Counted from the first letter of the stretch, positions 44,473 to 56,074 are shown. The stretch is DNA of 64,000 nucleotides from Ypsolopha sequella (GCA_934047225.1 CAKOHE010000034.1:434001-498000), one strand, 5' to 3'. Made by a program: numbers and translations. Notes: generated by a model from the sequence alone, not told the origin.

Positions 44473-46196
44473 GTCTTTGTGCTCTGAATTAATGTGCCCA
44501 AGCCGCTACGCTACGGTCTTTCATCGGGCCAGGGGGGTCTAGCCCGCGCTAGGCAAGTCAATTATCCATCCAGCCTTTAGTTAGCGTCTAAGTTGCCTCA
44601 GCTCTGAAACTTTATACTTTCACGTAGTGAGTGATTGCAAGAGGTCTGCCTGTCCTCCATTTAGATGCCTAGAATATATTTAATAATGGACAGTTAACAG
44701 TCGATATCTCGCCTGAGCTAGAATCTCGCGAGATTGCATTGCCTAGCAGTCGAGAAGTCAGATCTAGCAAATCTAGGCGGTGCAAATTACAGGTGGCGGT
44801 ATGTCCCAAGCAACATTTAGGCTGAAAAAAAAACTTTATTCCAGTTCATTAACAGCTAAACGCTTTGAAATAGATGAACAAGAGACTCAAAACTTTCTTA
44901 GAGCTGTACAATAGCATAAATTATGTAGTTTAAACAGTGCAGCTGGGTAACGGCTGTACACATTACGAAATTTTTACTTTTAGCTTGTAAATAGCATTAA
45001 AAACACTAAACATACAGTGTCTAGTGTATAAACATACTTTAAGCAAGTCAAGAAGTCTAGAGTTGTGTAATGACTGAATAATGCTCTTAACTTTTGCTTT
45101 TGTACAGATTTATTATGTAAAAGAGCATTAAATTCTGCTATGGTGTGGCTATTGGTGTACAGCCATCATGGTTTGGATAAGAGCATAATCTTACTCTATT
45201 GTACTGCCGACACGATTAGTTTAGGTGCAAATGATTAGTTTTCATTACCTACCATACAACAATTCTTTCGAGAGTGGCACTGGTGAGCCTATTATAATTA
45301 TACACCTGATCCTAAGAAAAGTGGTCATTAATATTGGGTCAGAGTGTGGATCAGGGGAAATAATCTTCTGCACTGAAGTATTTCTAGGTTGTCATAAAAA
45401 AATAACCATGAAGACCCATTGACCCATTCCTAGTGTATTTTTGTAATCGCCAAAGTTAGGAAATGCATCCAAATAGAGAAAATAAAATTAAAATTTTGAA
45501 GTTAAATCACTTTTCCTGATACTTCTCATTGGTTTATTGACACAAACTTACTTCTAGAATAGCTTCGACGCTTTTTATATACACTCTAGGGGTAGTAGCT
45601 ATAAGACTGTTTCATAACCTCTTTTACGGATCAGTATCTCTTCCACCCGTTGGCAATCTGCTTGTTGATTTCCTGGTGTTTCTGGTCATTTAGGGAGATT
45701 ATTTGGCCAAGTTACCTTTTACTTTACACCTTTTATATGTTTTTTGTATTGTTTCAGAGAGCAATTATGACTTTGTTTATAAGGAAATTACAAAATAATA
45801 ATTATTACAAAATAATAATTTAATGGTTGGAACTCCAGAACAGTAACGGTCTCTCGGGGCAAGAGCAATCTTAGGCAGGAGTTAAAGATAAAGCTTAGAG
45901 AAGGTAAGAATAAAATTTTTGTTCTTTCTATCCTTGAGTAGATTTTTGACTTTATGTCTCAAGCTTCGTTTGTGTGAAGACAAAACACTTCCCTAGCCGA
46001 TTTGCAAGCTGCTAAGGTGACATGCAATTTGGGTTTCATTAAAATTAGGGTGAGTTGACATCATAAATATCTTGAAAACAGATTTAACTCACTTTTTTAT
46101 CTGTACAAGGAGGCGCAGGTCGAGTGTACGAGTCGCCTGTACTTGAAGAGTCGTGATCTCATCTAAAGCTCGACCATTGCCTCTTTGCACAGATAA
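44473..46196. other. No gene seen; short form of the hairpin repeat at 45530-45612
   Basis: AT-rich with a moderately GC-rich start (44480-44830). At 45530-45612 the flanks of the GC hairpin segment recur without its core: ACTTCTAGAATAGCTTCGACG runs straight into TTTTTATATACACTCTAGGG. No supported coding region. Confidence 0.55.
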
Positions 46197-47447
46197 AAAA
46201 ACCGGCCAAGTGCGAGTCAGACTAGCGTACCTAGGGTTCCGTATTGTGGATGATAAATTTAATTTTGTAATTTTTTCGTGAATTCTGACCTGCTATCTTT
46301 TTCCTGTAATCTTTACGTAAACAAATATTACCATTATTTTTTTCATATTTTTCTATCCAACAGTTTTGGAGATAAGGAGGGGGACATACATATTTTTGTG
46401 GTTTTTAGGCTTCCGTCCGTCCGTCCATCCGTCCGCGTCCGTCCGTCTTACCACTTTATCGGCCTGATAAACATGAATACCCATGCCAAATTACAGCTTT
46501 CTAGTACTAATAGGACAGACAGACAGACAGACAGACGGACGGACGGTCTGTCTGTCTGTCCTATTAGTACTAGAAAGCTGTAATTTGGCATGGACGGACG
46601 GTCTGTCTGTCTGTCCTATTAGTACTAGAAAGCTGTAATTTGGCATGGGTATTCATGTTTATCAGGCCGATAAAGTGGTACAGGAAATTTTTTTTTTTTA
46701 TTGTGCCTCCCCTACACGTAAAGTGGGGATGATTTTTTTTTCTCGTCTATCCCCTAGTGTGGGGTGCCGTTGGATAAGTAATTTAAAAATATTGGGGGTG
46801 TGAGAAGACCATTTTTCGATCCAGGGTTCCGTTTGCGAAATTTTAAACTTAAAAGTGTTAATTTTGTTAGAGTCAAGTGTTCCCCCCCTGATGGCGAAAC
46901 GGTTATATTTGGTGACGTGAAAAAAATCACAGCAGTAGTATACATAACGAAATTAACAGGAAAACTATTACAGCTAAGTAGGCTTTACAAGTTAACGAGT
47001 ACAGATTGCGCCAAAGTTTTAGTCCCCTCTAAACACAAGGCGATTCGCACAGCAGGCAAAATTTATGGGCCGTTCTTGGGAAGAGCAACTTCCGAGCGGA
47101 CTAGAAGTTTGACGCGATTTGTATTATTATAGATACGGAACCCTTCGTGCGCGAGTCCGACTCACACTTGGCCAGTTTTTTAAAGATTTCTCGAAAGCAG
47201 TGCCCGTATATATAGTAAAAGTATATATGTTTACAATCAACTTTTTAATATCTACAATTTGGTACCCATATTGTATTTTAAGGATAATATTTTTATTTTT
47301 CTTACTTTTGTTTTGGAAATATTTTGAACAATACAATTTTTATTATCTTTAACGATGCTATACGGCTGTGACATACGGACGGACGGACAACGTAGTCTCA
47401 TCATAAAGGTTCCTTTTGTACCTTTTAGGTACTAAGGAACCCTAAAA
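46197..47447 (+). repeat. GGCCAAGTGCGAGTC-family repeat
   Basis: Begins AACCGGCCAAGTGCGAGTCA and GGGTTCCGTATTGTGG, ends TTTTAGGTACTAAGGAACCC. An inverted terminus (ACGGAACCCTTCGTGCGCGA then ACACTTGGCC) lies inside at 47133-47176, so at least two copies are joined. Sister copies at 56365-57470 (full) and fragments at 25480-26042, 59085-59277 and 61540-61620. I recognise this as a very common lepidopteran repeat, but do not know its class. Confidence 0.8.
46449..46680. repeat. Perfect 80-bp inverted repeat with an extra half-arm
   Basis: 46449-46528 is the exact reverse complement of 46601-46680 (TACCACTTTATCGGCCTGAT at the outer end). Between them lies a second, 47-bp copy of the right arm (46546-46592) and TCCG/GACA simple repeats. 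This gives a 230-bp hairpin with an alternative pairing. Adjacent (TCCG)n microsatellite at about 46409-46447. Confidence 0.9.
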
Positions 47448-47536
47448 ATTAATTAAATCCGTTTTTTAAATATTTAAATGGATTCATGAAATTAATTTGA
47501 AGGGGGTACTGTGACTACCAATCCGCGTTGGGAAAG

Positions 47537-47688
47537 TGTGCGGGACTGCTGCCGAGGACGAGGATGGTGACCTGGAGAACGTAGACCACTTCCGACGTCA
47601 GCTCGAATCGGATGTGGCGAGGATCTCCGCTCTCTGCGACTCCTGGGAAGACCACAACCGACAAACGGATCTTCCGGATCTCGCGCAG
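47537..47688 (+). CDS. Isolated GKAP/DLGAP-like exon of a host gene
   Basis: A GC-rich open block with consensus donor GCGCAG/GTAAGT at 47689. Upstream stops and an AG near 47535 place the start about 47537. It reads AAEDEDGDLENVDHFRRQLE, SDVARISALCDSWEDHNRQ, TDLPDLAQ. The pattern HFRxxLExxxxRIxxLCxxWE...DLP is that of the guanylate-kinase-associated protein (GKAP) domain start in DLGAP proteins and insect Mars/HURP. Mars is a mitotic spindle-associated protein; DLGAPs are synaptic scaffolds. Flanking exons are not found in this window: the next GKAP exon (IRTAVGxAxLL) is missing downstream. Composition differs sharply from its TE surroundings, supporting a conserved host exon. Confidence 0.6.
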
Positions 47689-47884
47689 GTAAGTCTTCCT
47701 GTCGTATGAAGGGTCACTTGAAACTCTAACCTAAAAACTCGTTTATTTCAATATAAATGTACGGTTGATGGCGGCAAATATAGCCACAACGTGCATGGTG
47801 TCGGAATGGAGGAATGTTAGTGACTCTTGTTACTGGACTGCACTAATGGTTCACACTAAGAGGATTTCTGTAACTATACTTTAT

Positions 47885-48065
47885 ACTAGCTTTTGCCCGC
47901 GGCTTCGCCCGCGCTTATTTCGTTTGCATTTTCCCGGTATAGGGCAGTAGCCTATGTCATCATTCTCCGGCCCATAAACTATCATTGTGCAAAAAATCAC
48001 GTCGATCCGTTGCTTCGTTGCTGCCTTAAAAAAAGGACATACCAACAAACACACTGGCATTTATA
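47885..48065 (+). repeat. TTTTGCCCGCGGCTTCGC-type dispersed repeat
   Basis: Begins ACTAGCTTTTGCCCGCGG and ends CATTTATATTATTCGTACG. I associate these ends with a very common arthropod/lepidopteran repeat ending in a short AT-rich tail. Class not assigned. Confidence 0.6.
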
Positions 48066-48204
48066 TTATTCGTACGTATTTGATTATTATATTTTTTATT
48101 TGATTTATTTATTTACATAAAATTTGTACAACATAACAGTAACCGTTGCATAACGTAGTAAAATAACGTAGTTGCGTTGTTCCATAGACTAAGTATTATT
48201 ACCT

Positions 48205-48570
48205 ATGGTTCCATCCATCAGCCTATTTCGTCCACTGCTGGACATAAGCCTTTCCGGGACTTTGCCACTCCCGGTGGTCATCCTGGAAGAATAGCCCATA
48301 CTCACACACAGGTGCAGGGCAGGCGGTTTGGTGAGCGCGGTTCCGGAACCCTAGCATCAGTGACGCCGCTGCCCGTCACCAGTCTGTTCCATATAAGGCC
48401 CGGCTATTAGGGATGGATATACCGCCATCCATCGGTCCCAGGCATGGTGGGCCTCCTGGTTTTTTGCCTGTGAACTGTCCTCTTACTCTCCCCTGAATTA
48501 CTTCGAGGGTGTCTCCAAGTAAGATGGTGGTACGTCCACAGTCGAGCCCGGCATCAGCTCTATATGTGTG
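48205..48570 (+). repeat. TTTCGTCCACTGCTGGACAT-type dispersed repeat
   Basis: Contains CAGCCTATTTCGTCCACTGC then TGGACATAAGCCTTTCC, CATACTCACACACAGGTGCA and a Cys-free GC-rich body. This is a familiar high-copy lepidopteran sequence, probably the end of a LINE. No open frame. It abuts the RT pseudogene to its right. Confidence 0.55.
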
Positions 48571-48572
48571 CT

Positions 48573-49760
48573 CTATATATGTGTTCGTTTTGGGATTTGA
48601 AAGCAAAACCGTGCGCAAGCATTTTGTATCCTTAATGGCTCGCTCAGTTTTTTAAACAGTCGAGGTCCATAAACTGCACTGCAGTAGTTCAAGGGCGAAA
48701 GTATGATCAAATCTGTAAGGAGCGCACGAATATCAATTGATAGGTAATTTCTTATATTGTACAAAACTTTTAGCTTATAAAATGCAAATTTAATCTTTTC
48801 GCTCACATGTTTAACAAAGCGCATTTTACTGTCTATAATCAAACCCAAGTTTTTTGCCTCAGTAACTATAGGTATTATTGTATTTTCAATTAATAACTTT
48901 GGATTTAATTCCTTTGCTTTCTCAATTTGTCTTTTTGTCCCTATAATCATCATTTTAGATTTTAATGGATTTCATAGTAATGAATTACGCTTAGCCCATG
49001 TATTTATTCTATTTATTCTATTTAAATCTTGATTAATTAATTCCATTGCTTGCACAGTGTCTTTGCTATCAAATGAGTGGTATATTTGAGTGTCATCCGC
49101 GTATAAGTGATATTTGGTGTTCTTAATACTGTCGACTATGTCCGCTGTAAATATCGAGAACAAAATAGGACTTAAAATTGAACCCTGTGGAACGCCTCGC
49201 GACAAATAGGCAGGTTTAGAACACATTCTATCCCCATTAGGATTTTCGGTTACTATTACTTGTTTCCGGTCATTAAGGAAAGATATGAACCAATTACAAG
49301 TAGTTTCGGCAAAACTAACAAGCTAATTTAGCTGTTAATATCAAAGGATGCAGACAATCAAAGGCTCGCGAAAAATCGAACAAAACCAATACACTGCCTT
49401 TGCCTACATCAGATTCTGATATGAGATCATCGGTTACCTGTAGTAAAGCAGTTTCAGTTCCATACGCTCTTCTAAAACCTGATTGCATTTTAGGTATAAT
49501 ATTTTCTTTGTCAAGGTATTCCAACAGTTGTTTCAGGACAACTTTTTTTATTACTTTACTGAATGTAGGCAAAATGCTTACAGGACGAAGATCTTTTACA
49601 CTCTCGACATTATTTGACTTTGGTAACGGATTCACTAGAGCCACTTTACAAGATTCTGGGAAAGGTATTTATTTCTATAGACTTATTTACTATGCTCGTA
49701 ATGACTGGTAATGATTGAGGTAAAGTTAGTTTTAACATTTCAGCATTAATAGCGTATGGG
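48573..49760 (-). pseudogene. Broken non-LTR reverse transcriptase (element E)
   Basis: Minus strand in three frames. 49644-49315: ALVNPLPKSNN, DLRPVSILPTFSKVI, QSGFRRAYGTETALL and VLFDFSRAFDCL (motif A). 49226-48972: GVPQGSILSPILFSIF, LYADDTQIYHSF (YADD intact). 48953-48573: LGLIIDSKMRF and LSPLNYCSAVYG. Frameshifts near 49300 and 48960 separate them. Upstream endonuclease and the 3' end are absent. Jockey/CR1 superfamily; older than the nested element at 33-39 kb, judging by breaks. Confidence 0.85.
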
Positions 49761-49852
49761 CCTGCAGTGAAGGCTCCCTATTTGTATTTTAATACAACAT
49801 CTGACTGACATTCCGTGGTTCAGCGTAGTTTCGGTGAATGTCAGTAGGCCTA

Positions 49853-50004
49853 CATGAGTTTTGCACTCGATACCCGTTAGCGACTGCGTAAAATATTTTG
49901 TATGAGAAATTGTGGTTCCTCTCGTAAACCGCTAGGGGCGCTGTGCAATTCCTCGTATAAATATTTTACGCAGTCGCTAACATGTATCGAGTGCAAAACT
50001 CATG
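49853..50004. mobile_element. 152-bp foldback MITE
   Basis: CATGAGTTTTGCACTCGATA at the left and its complement at 49985-50004. Inner arms also pair (TTAGCGACTGCGTAAAATAT against its complement near 49957-49980). Central segment contains CGCTAGGGGCGCTGTGC. No clear target duplication. Confidence 0.8.
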
Positions 50005-50016
50005 GTAGCCCACTGG

Positions 50017-50505
50017 TCACTCACGATTCTCAATCATTCCATAAAATAATGTAATGGCACATTCTGAGAAATCAGTGATTGTATCGCAGTTCACGCCACT
50101 ACTCGGGGAGCTACTTTCATGCACCATGTTAATTCGGGCAGGATATCTAATGAAGCGTACTTTCGAATACTTCACAGGCTTTTTTGTTGCAGCAAACTCC
50201 AAAACTGCCCCCGATCGACCTGAACTCCGGCGCGAAGCATTTTGAAGGCGGCTCACAACGTTCATATCGAAAACAAAATCCCCGGAGATAACGTCGCACA
50301 AACAGATCAACAAGTGATCGACAATGGAGTGGAGTGAAGACAAAGTAAAATTGTTCGTCAGGACGCGATCGACAATAACGACAGTCAGATTAGACATATA
50401 ATCAGACATATAGGTATTTAGTTTTAACTTTCTAGTTCGATTAGTTAATTTGTTTTTGTCTTTTGTCACAAATACGCTGCGTGACCTCTCGCGACCCTCG
50501 AGCAC
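50017..50505 (-). CDS. Unrecognised 162-codon frame
   Basis: Starts MLEGRERSRSVFVTKDKNK and ends YGMIENRE. No domain recognised; basic N-terminus, no signal peptide, one weak hydrophobic stretch. A shorter frame lies on the opposite strand. It lies just right of a MITE and shows no splice or promoter evidence. It may be spurious. Confidence 0.2.
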   Translation of the reverse strand: MLEGRERSRSVFVTKDKNKLTNRTRKLKLNTYMSDYMSNLTVVIVDRVLTNNFTLSSLHSIVDHLLICLCDVISGDFVFDMNVVSRLQNASRRSSGRSGAVLEFAATKKPVKYSKVRFIRYPARINMVHESSSPSSGVNCDTITDFSECAITLFYGMIENRE

Positions 50506-52474
50506 GATGCGACGATGTTGGGAATAGCGCGACCACTACATTTTGATACTTGCATCTATTATAATAATAAACTAGTAAAACGACGCGGTTTTTTTTACCC
50601 TATTGTGTAGCTGTATATGAGTAGGTAAGGATGTGGGATGAAGGATTAATTAAATTAATGTCTGAGGATAGTTTTTGTCTAGATAGTGATGTGATTAATA
50701 AACTCTTTAAAATGTTATCGGAGGGATGTGTGTGTTGAGTGTTCATTGTAAATGTATCTATCACTTTCGGATGTGCACTTTTACGAGGGACACACTGTAT
50801 ATAGGTATAGTAACGTCAAAAACCGGTCAAGTGTGAGAAGGATGAAGAAACTTTCTTCATTGCAAAGTAGTTCATAAGTGGTAAGAACAGAAGCTAAATT
50901 ACTTTTAAGTTTTAACTGCACTAAAATTAAAGTCTTCAATCTGCTTTAATGATCCATAAAATGTGAATTGTTATGTGAATAAATAAATAAATAAATAAAT
51001 AAATAAAAGACATAAATAAGCTGTCAACTCTCACACTACGGTGAATTCAAAAATAATGTTGTCTTTTAAGTTAATATGCATGTTATTATATGTTATTATA
51101 TTTTAATCTACAACCAGGTATTTTATTATTTTCCTGACCCTTATCATTTAGTCATTGTATTGAAATAATAAAATAGTACATCACTGCAGATACCAGTAAG
51201 TAAGCTCCCGTGGACGAGTAAGTTAAAAGTCACGACGAAGAATGTAAGTGCTTTTCTCGAAAATAAAACGAGCCCTTTATAATTTTTAAGAGTCGTGACG
51301 TCACAATCGGGTAGTTGGGGGAGTAAATGGAACGGTCCAATAATACGAAAAGCTATGGTTATTTCGATAAAACTCGCTATTAAGGGTCCGTTTCGCCAAA
51401 CATGCTCTCGCGTTTGGACAATTTAGCATATTAAAACAAAATATTTTTAACAAATAAAATTTGTGTAGGTAGTTAAGGGGTTGAACTACATTATAATTTT
51501 TCAGATTTGACACAAGCATCACAATCGTTGAGAAAAAAAATCGGAAAGATCTGAGGTCTCAGACCAATAAACCAATAGACAAAATCTAATTAAGCAGAAA
51601 CCTAGAATGGTAAAGCTATGCTACTTTCACATAGGTATACAACTCTCCGTATGAAAAAACAAGATGGCAGTATTTTTATCAGTACCACAGAATAAAAGTA
51701 CGTCGATTTCAAGCCGGCTACAGCCCTATCTTTCAAACGCTTGCAACTAGGCATGTATCGGACTACCGGTTTGCAGACTTTACCGATATCGATTTGGATA
51801 AAAAAAAGCCTTAATAATACCTTGTTGTACAGTTAGAAAACTACATAGATTATCATAGTATTTTGTGCAACTGTAACATAATTCAAGTCATTGGGACACG
51901 AGTGCTTGTTAACGAAACGAACAAAGTGAGTTTCGTAATAGTTTTGCACAAGTGTCGAAATGTCTATTTATGTTCAGTTGGACACAATACTTAATCTACG
52001 ACCATCAAAAATATCGTATTTTATCATATTTTCAACTAACAATTTCACGAAAAATGAGAAGAACACTCGTTCATGAACCCCGAGTTCATCGACCGGTAAT
52101 GCTGCCTTGAGTACCAATTAGAAGCAACTAGGATAAAGTGGGCGTGGCTTGAGAAATAAGGTCGGGACTTATTTCTCGTCACTGTTGTTGATTGGCTCTC
52201 TAGCGGTGTTACAGTAAATTGGGCCAATAGCAGCGCAGAATCACGGTGTTATAATGTAATATTATCAGATAAACAGTAAAGGTACTTATAAAACTGATTT
52301 TGATGATGCAATTACCTTATTGTAGTATGGGAGTAGATAAAATAATATATGAAATTGAGAAACCTGCCAAATATTTATGGAATGAAATAATCAACTTTAT
52401 TTTCAAAACTAAGAATACCACGTTTACATACATACATCCACACACACACGGTCCCACTCCCACTAAAAATACAT
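50506..52474. other. No gene seen; (AATA)n at about 50977-51006
   Basis: AT-rich non-coding sequence with an AATA tetranucleotide run. Short frames (60-73 codons) lack motifs. GC rises around 51300-51420 and 52060-52240 without recognisable content. Confidence 0.5.
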
Positions 52475-52571
52475 ATTTTGAGAGGAAGGCGCCGCCATGA
52501 AAACTAGCCTCCTTAACACTCAAAAGATGTTAAGGAGGCTAGTTTTCATGGCGGCGCCTTCCTCTCAAAAT
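52475..52571. repeat. Perfect 44-bp hairpin with 9-nt loop
   Basis: Arms 52475-52518 (starting ATTTTGAGAGGAAGGCGCCG) and 52528-52571 are exact complements around the loop CTCAAAAGA. The arms are GC-rich and CpG-containing. It accounts for the 66- and 68-codon frames on both strands. An embedded GGCGCCGCCATG is a good eukaryotic start context but leads to a short frame. Confidence 0.93.
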
Positions 52572-52984
52572 AAAAACAATTCAAATCTCAAACAATTGTG
52601 AAATAATGATAATAATAATAAAACTCAGAAAAATAATCAGAGGATAAAAGAAACAATTTGTTGCAAACTCCAGAATTACTATTTTACATATTATTATATA
52701 AAATATCAAAAATAAAAATAACATTTTGACCTTCGCATACAAATTGCAGAATCAGAGAATATAGAATTGAATCGTTTTATTGAGAAGCTTAATTTTTTTA
52801 AACTTCATGGTTGTTTAATTTCTCAATTTTCTCCAGTGAGTACGTTTGATTTTCGCATGTCATTAAGATTTACAAAGCAGCCAAAAATAAACGTATTTAT
52901 TGCCCTTTGAAAATTATTGTTTTCGTCAGAAATGAGCGTATATTTTCGATGGGTGCAGTAATTCCCTTCGTCATGTGATGTATT

Positions 52985-53310
52985 CTAAGTTTCAAATACG
53001 TGTCGAACATGTAGGTCATGTAGGTCGTCAAGTACGTCTGTCTGTACCAATAATCTTTGTGAAATTTGGTTTATCATAGATGTGAAGTGCTGTGGTTTTT
53101 CTACACTTTTTTTTGTAACTACATCCTCAAACTCTCTCAGGATTTTCTCTGCGGTTTGGTAGATTTTTTGAATGCTTTTTGATGGCTTAGTCAGCCCTCC
53201 TCTGTCTTTTACACTCATTAGAGGCATGCTGTTAGCAGGTCCTTCCAGGGCTTGGAGAAAATTTTTTCAATGCAAGAATTTTTTCAATTTACGCACTACA
53301 AAGCCAGGGG
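52985..53310 (-). pseudogene. C-terminal fragment of a THAP/P-type transposase
   Basis: Reads (LEGPANS)MPLMSVKDRGGLTKPSKS, then a helical tail ending LHDLHVRHVFET. The block LxxxKDRGGLxxPS is conserved near the C-terminus of P-element-like and THAP9-like transposases, a region missing from the gene at 23-28.7 kb. The upstream part (higher coordinates) is cut by a MITE at 53311-53466; beyond it the minus strand near 53490 reads FEDCNGTIKS in line with a continuing ORF. Confidence 0.6.
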
Positions 53311-53466
53311 CTCTACCGCGTAATTCTCATTTGTATCAACTTCAAGCAAATGCATGCGAAATTCAACGCGTGCAAAAGAGATGGCACGTTAGGCGGGCGT
53401 CGTCGCACGCACGACAAATTTCAATCTCAAGTTGATGTTGATGAAAATGAGAATTACGCGGTAGAC
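53311..53466. mobile_element. H-family MITE, 156 bp
   Basis: Termini CTCTACCGCGTAATTCTCAT and (right) ATGAGAATTACGCGGTAGAC are the same as those of H1/H2. GC-rich centre (GGCGGGCGTCGTCGCACGCA). A short non-autonomous member of the H family, inserted into the P-type fragment. Confidence 0.85.
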
Positions 53467-54491
53467 CCACAGCTTTTGATGGTTCCATTGCAGTCCTCAA
53501 ATCCTAGAATTAAACATTACACTTATTGGTCATTTTTAAACATATAGTACATAGTAAAATAAGCATTAAAACAAGAGAGCAAAGTTTATTTTTGTTGCGA
53601 GTGCTGAGTTTGAATCTCGAGCTAGACTCGTGATTCTAAGTTAGAATTATGAGCGTAGTGAAGGATTCAACCAAAACAACTTCTGTTTTACTAGGTAAAT
53701 TCAAGGTGCGCACCGCATCGTCTTTTAAGCGTGGTTGCAATAGTTCTTTTCAGAAAGCACTCTGGATTGAAGTGCTTTGAGCACTTTCCAATTAGTTTTG
53801 TGCTGTTTCTAACTCCAGCTAATAGCAACAAACCATCGTTTACGAATGTCTTAATTTTTGGGGAACCTTAAGTAAAATAAGTTGAATCAGTACTTCATAC
53901 TAGCACAAAATCAGTAGGTAAAATTACCGACAACTGTTTTGACTTCACTAATAACCTCAAAACGTATTTAATTATTTTAATGATTTTAGGATTTACTTTT
54001 ATTCTAAAAGCTAAATTTACGTTACTATATGAAAACGACACGTCGTAAAATGCGGTCTTTCTTGATGGAATTCAATTTTATGGTTCATTTACTCGGAAAA
54101 CATCACTTTTTACTCACTTGTGAAAACTGATATTGCTGTTCGAGTTTTCTTTATTCCCCGAATGGGATCTGCAACCACGCACGTAGCAGGACATTGTCCT
54201 TGTATCTTCAACCCTTTTTCATACGATAATTCGCAGCCAAACACAACTTAAATAAAAATTTTGTTTAAAAATCTTCCGACTTACTTCCTAACATAAACAC
54301 AAGCTATAATGCGACCAAATTACAAAGGATTGCCAATGTTGTCACTTAAGAAAAGTAACAGTACATTATAATTTGGTGACTTGGACAGGAGTCATTAGGA
54401 GTCGAAATGAAGTTTTGGGTAGTACGTTTTGACGGCACCAAGACTTTGTCTATTGGTTTATTGGTCTGAGGTGTATGTATTTAGACCAGCA
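53467..54491. other. No gene seen
   Basis: AT-rich. Right after the MITE about 60 bp may continue the P-type fragment. The rest has no supported frame, repeat or RNA. Confidence 0.45.
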
Positions 54492-55698
54492 GGTCTACCG
54501 CGTAATTCTCATTTTCATCGTCATCAACTTGATGTTGATGAAAATAGCAAAATCCTCAACCTGATTACGGCATATTGTGTAAAAATTTTCATCAACATCA
54601 GCTTCGTGAATGAACTAAAATCCGCGTTTCGTTTATTCAATGTAGCGATCTGTTGAGATTTTTTGAAGTAAGCTAAGTAAGAGGCGAAATATAGAAAAAA
54701 ACATTTACATTGTTTTCTTTTCAAAATCTTAACGTAACATGATAAATGAGAGATGAAAAATGAATAACAAAACGCATATGACAAAGTTGTTAAGGCTGTA
54801 TGGTTAAAAAGCCTCTTTGCCTTTCCTAAAGTAGGAAAATTAAAAAGCATGACGTCTTGTCTCAAGTCAAGTCGTTTCTTTGCAAAACAAACAAGTAAAT
54901 AAAAGTAAGTATGTTTTTCTTCTATATTATCTCATAAAACAAGATATTGGAGGAGGTAATATGCGCAGTCACGTTAAAGGAAGCCAGATGAAACGGCTTT
55001 TATTAATTGACCGATTGAAATCTGTGGGAAAATCAAAATTTTCAACATAATACAGTATATTTCAGAATGCCAGCGCACAAGCAAACTTCTTCCTAGCAGC
55101 TGTAGATGGTGGTGGGATTTATGGAGGACCACCGAGACTTGGCTGTTGGGAAGTTAACTATCAGTGGGCCACATGCGAAGCACCAAGCCAAGTCTCAGTG
55201 GGAAACGTTGGCGGCACGACTGAATGCTATGGGGGTTGGTACCACAAAAACAAGCGCGAAATGGAAATATGTGAGTAATTGGAAAAGGCAGTATTTTAAT
55301 ATTTTGTCAAAATGTTGATGGTTGTGATTTAATTTTTTTAAGCGTTCCTCCGCTGCTGCAGCCAAAAATATGCTCTCGCCTTTCCGTGTCCGATACCTGA
55401 AAAACACGAAACCAAGGAACGAAAGGGAATACCTAGGTACGCAGAAAGAGTTACCAAACCCTGTAATTGTTGAGAAAATAATTTAAATAATATATATTTT
55501 TTTTTTAATTCATATGCAATACCAATTTATTTGCTTAAAACGTCAAATCAGTAGGGAAATCATTCACTCAATAGTTTGATATTGGCTTGAAGCTGATAGG
55601 CATTAAAATTGAATCACGCGGTACGGCGGAAAGATATATTGGTTTCAAACGTCAAAATGAAGGGGATGTTGATGTAAATGAGAGTTACGCGGTAGACC
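54492..55698 (+). mobile_element. H2: complete non-autonomous Myb/SANT-type element
   Basis: Left terminus GGTCTACCGCGTAATTCTCA (54492) and right terminus ATGAGAGTTACGCGGTAGACC (ends 55698) are inverted repeats of about 23 bp with one mismatch. Flanks show CAG on both sides (54490-54492 and 55698-55700 region), consistent with a 3-bp duplication of CAG if the ends are read as GTCTACC...GGTAGAC. Contains only the first exon of the SANT-like gene; no transposase. Serves as the empty-site reference for two insertions in H1. Confidence 0.82.
55106..55270 (+). pseudogene. Myb/SANT-like exon of H2
   Basis: Open from ATG 55106: VVGFMEDHRDLAVGKLTISG, AKSQWETLAARLNAMG, TTKTSAKWKY, with donor at 55271 (TAT/GTGAGT). 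This uninterrupted version shows what the H1 exon looked like before the MITE hit. The downstream exons present in H1 are absent; the sequence diverges from H1 at about 55335. Two TAG triplets upstream of the ATG are shared with H1, so the ATG or a splice acceptor at CTGTAG marks the start. Confidence 0.7.
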
Positions 55699-56074
55699 AG
55701 CTGAGCTGTCATATGGACCAAATAAAAAGTCCGTAAAAGACCGAAAACGCATAAAAAGTCCTAAATCATCAAATAGGACTTTTTCAACCGTGAGCGAGTC
55801 CGCAGACCACGGACCGATCGGACTTTTTCGGGCTTCGGGTTAGTCCGTTCAGTCCGTTGGTCCGTTGCTGGTCCGCTGTGTTTAACGAAATGATTATGGA
55901 TGGTTTTATGCAAGTATAGCATGACAAAATAATGTTATTCGAACAATGTGATGACGAGTTGACGACTAAGAGTCGAAATATATGTTTTGCAGGTATGTAT
56001 TCATTCATATTGTCCGTACTTAATTAAAACTATAAAAGTAACAAACAATATTAAAATCAATAACAAAAACAAAA

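Noticed and set aside
52490..52500. Kozak-like GCCGCCATG start
   Set aside because: It is part of a perfect hairpin and leads to a very short frame.
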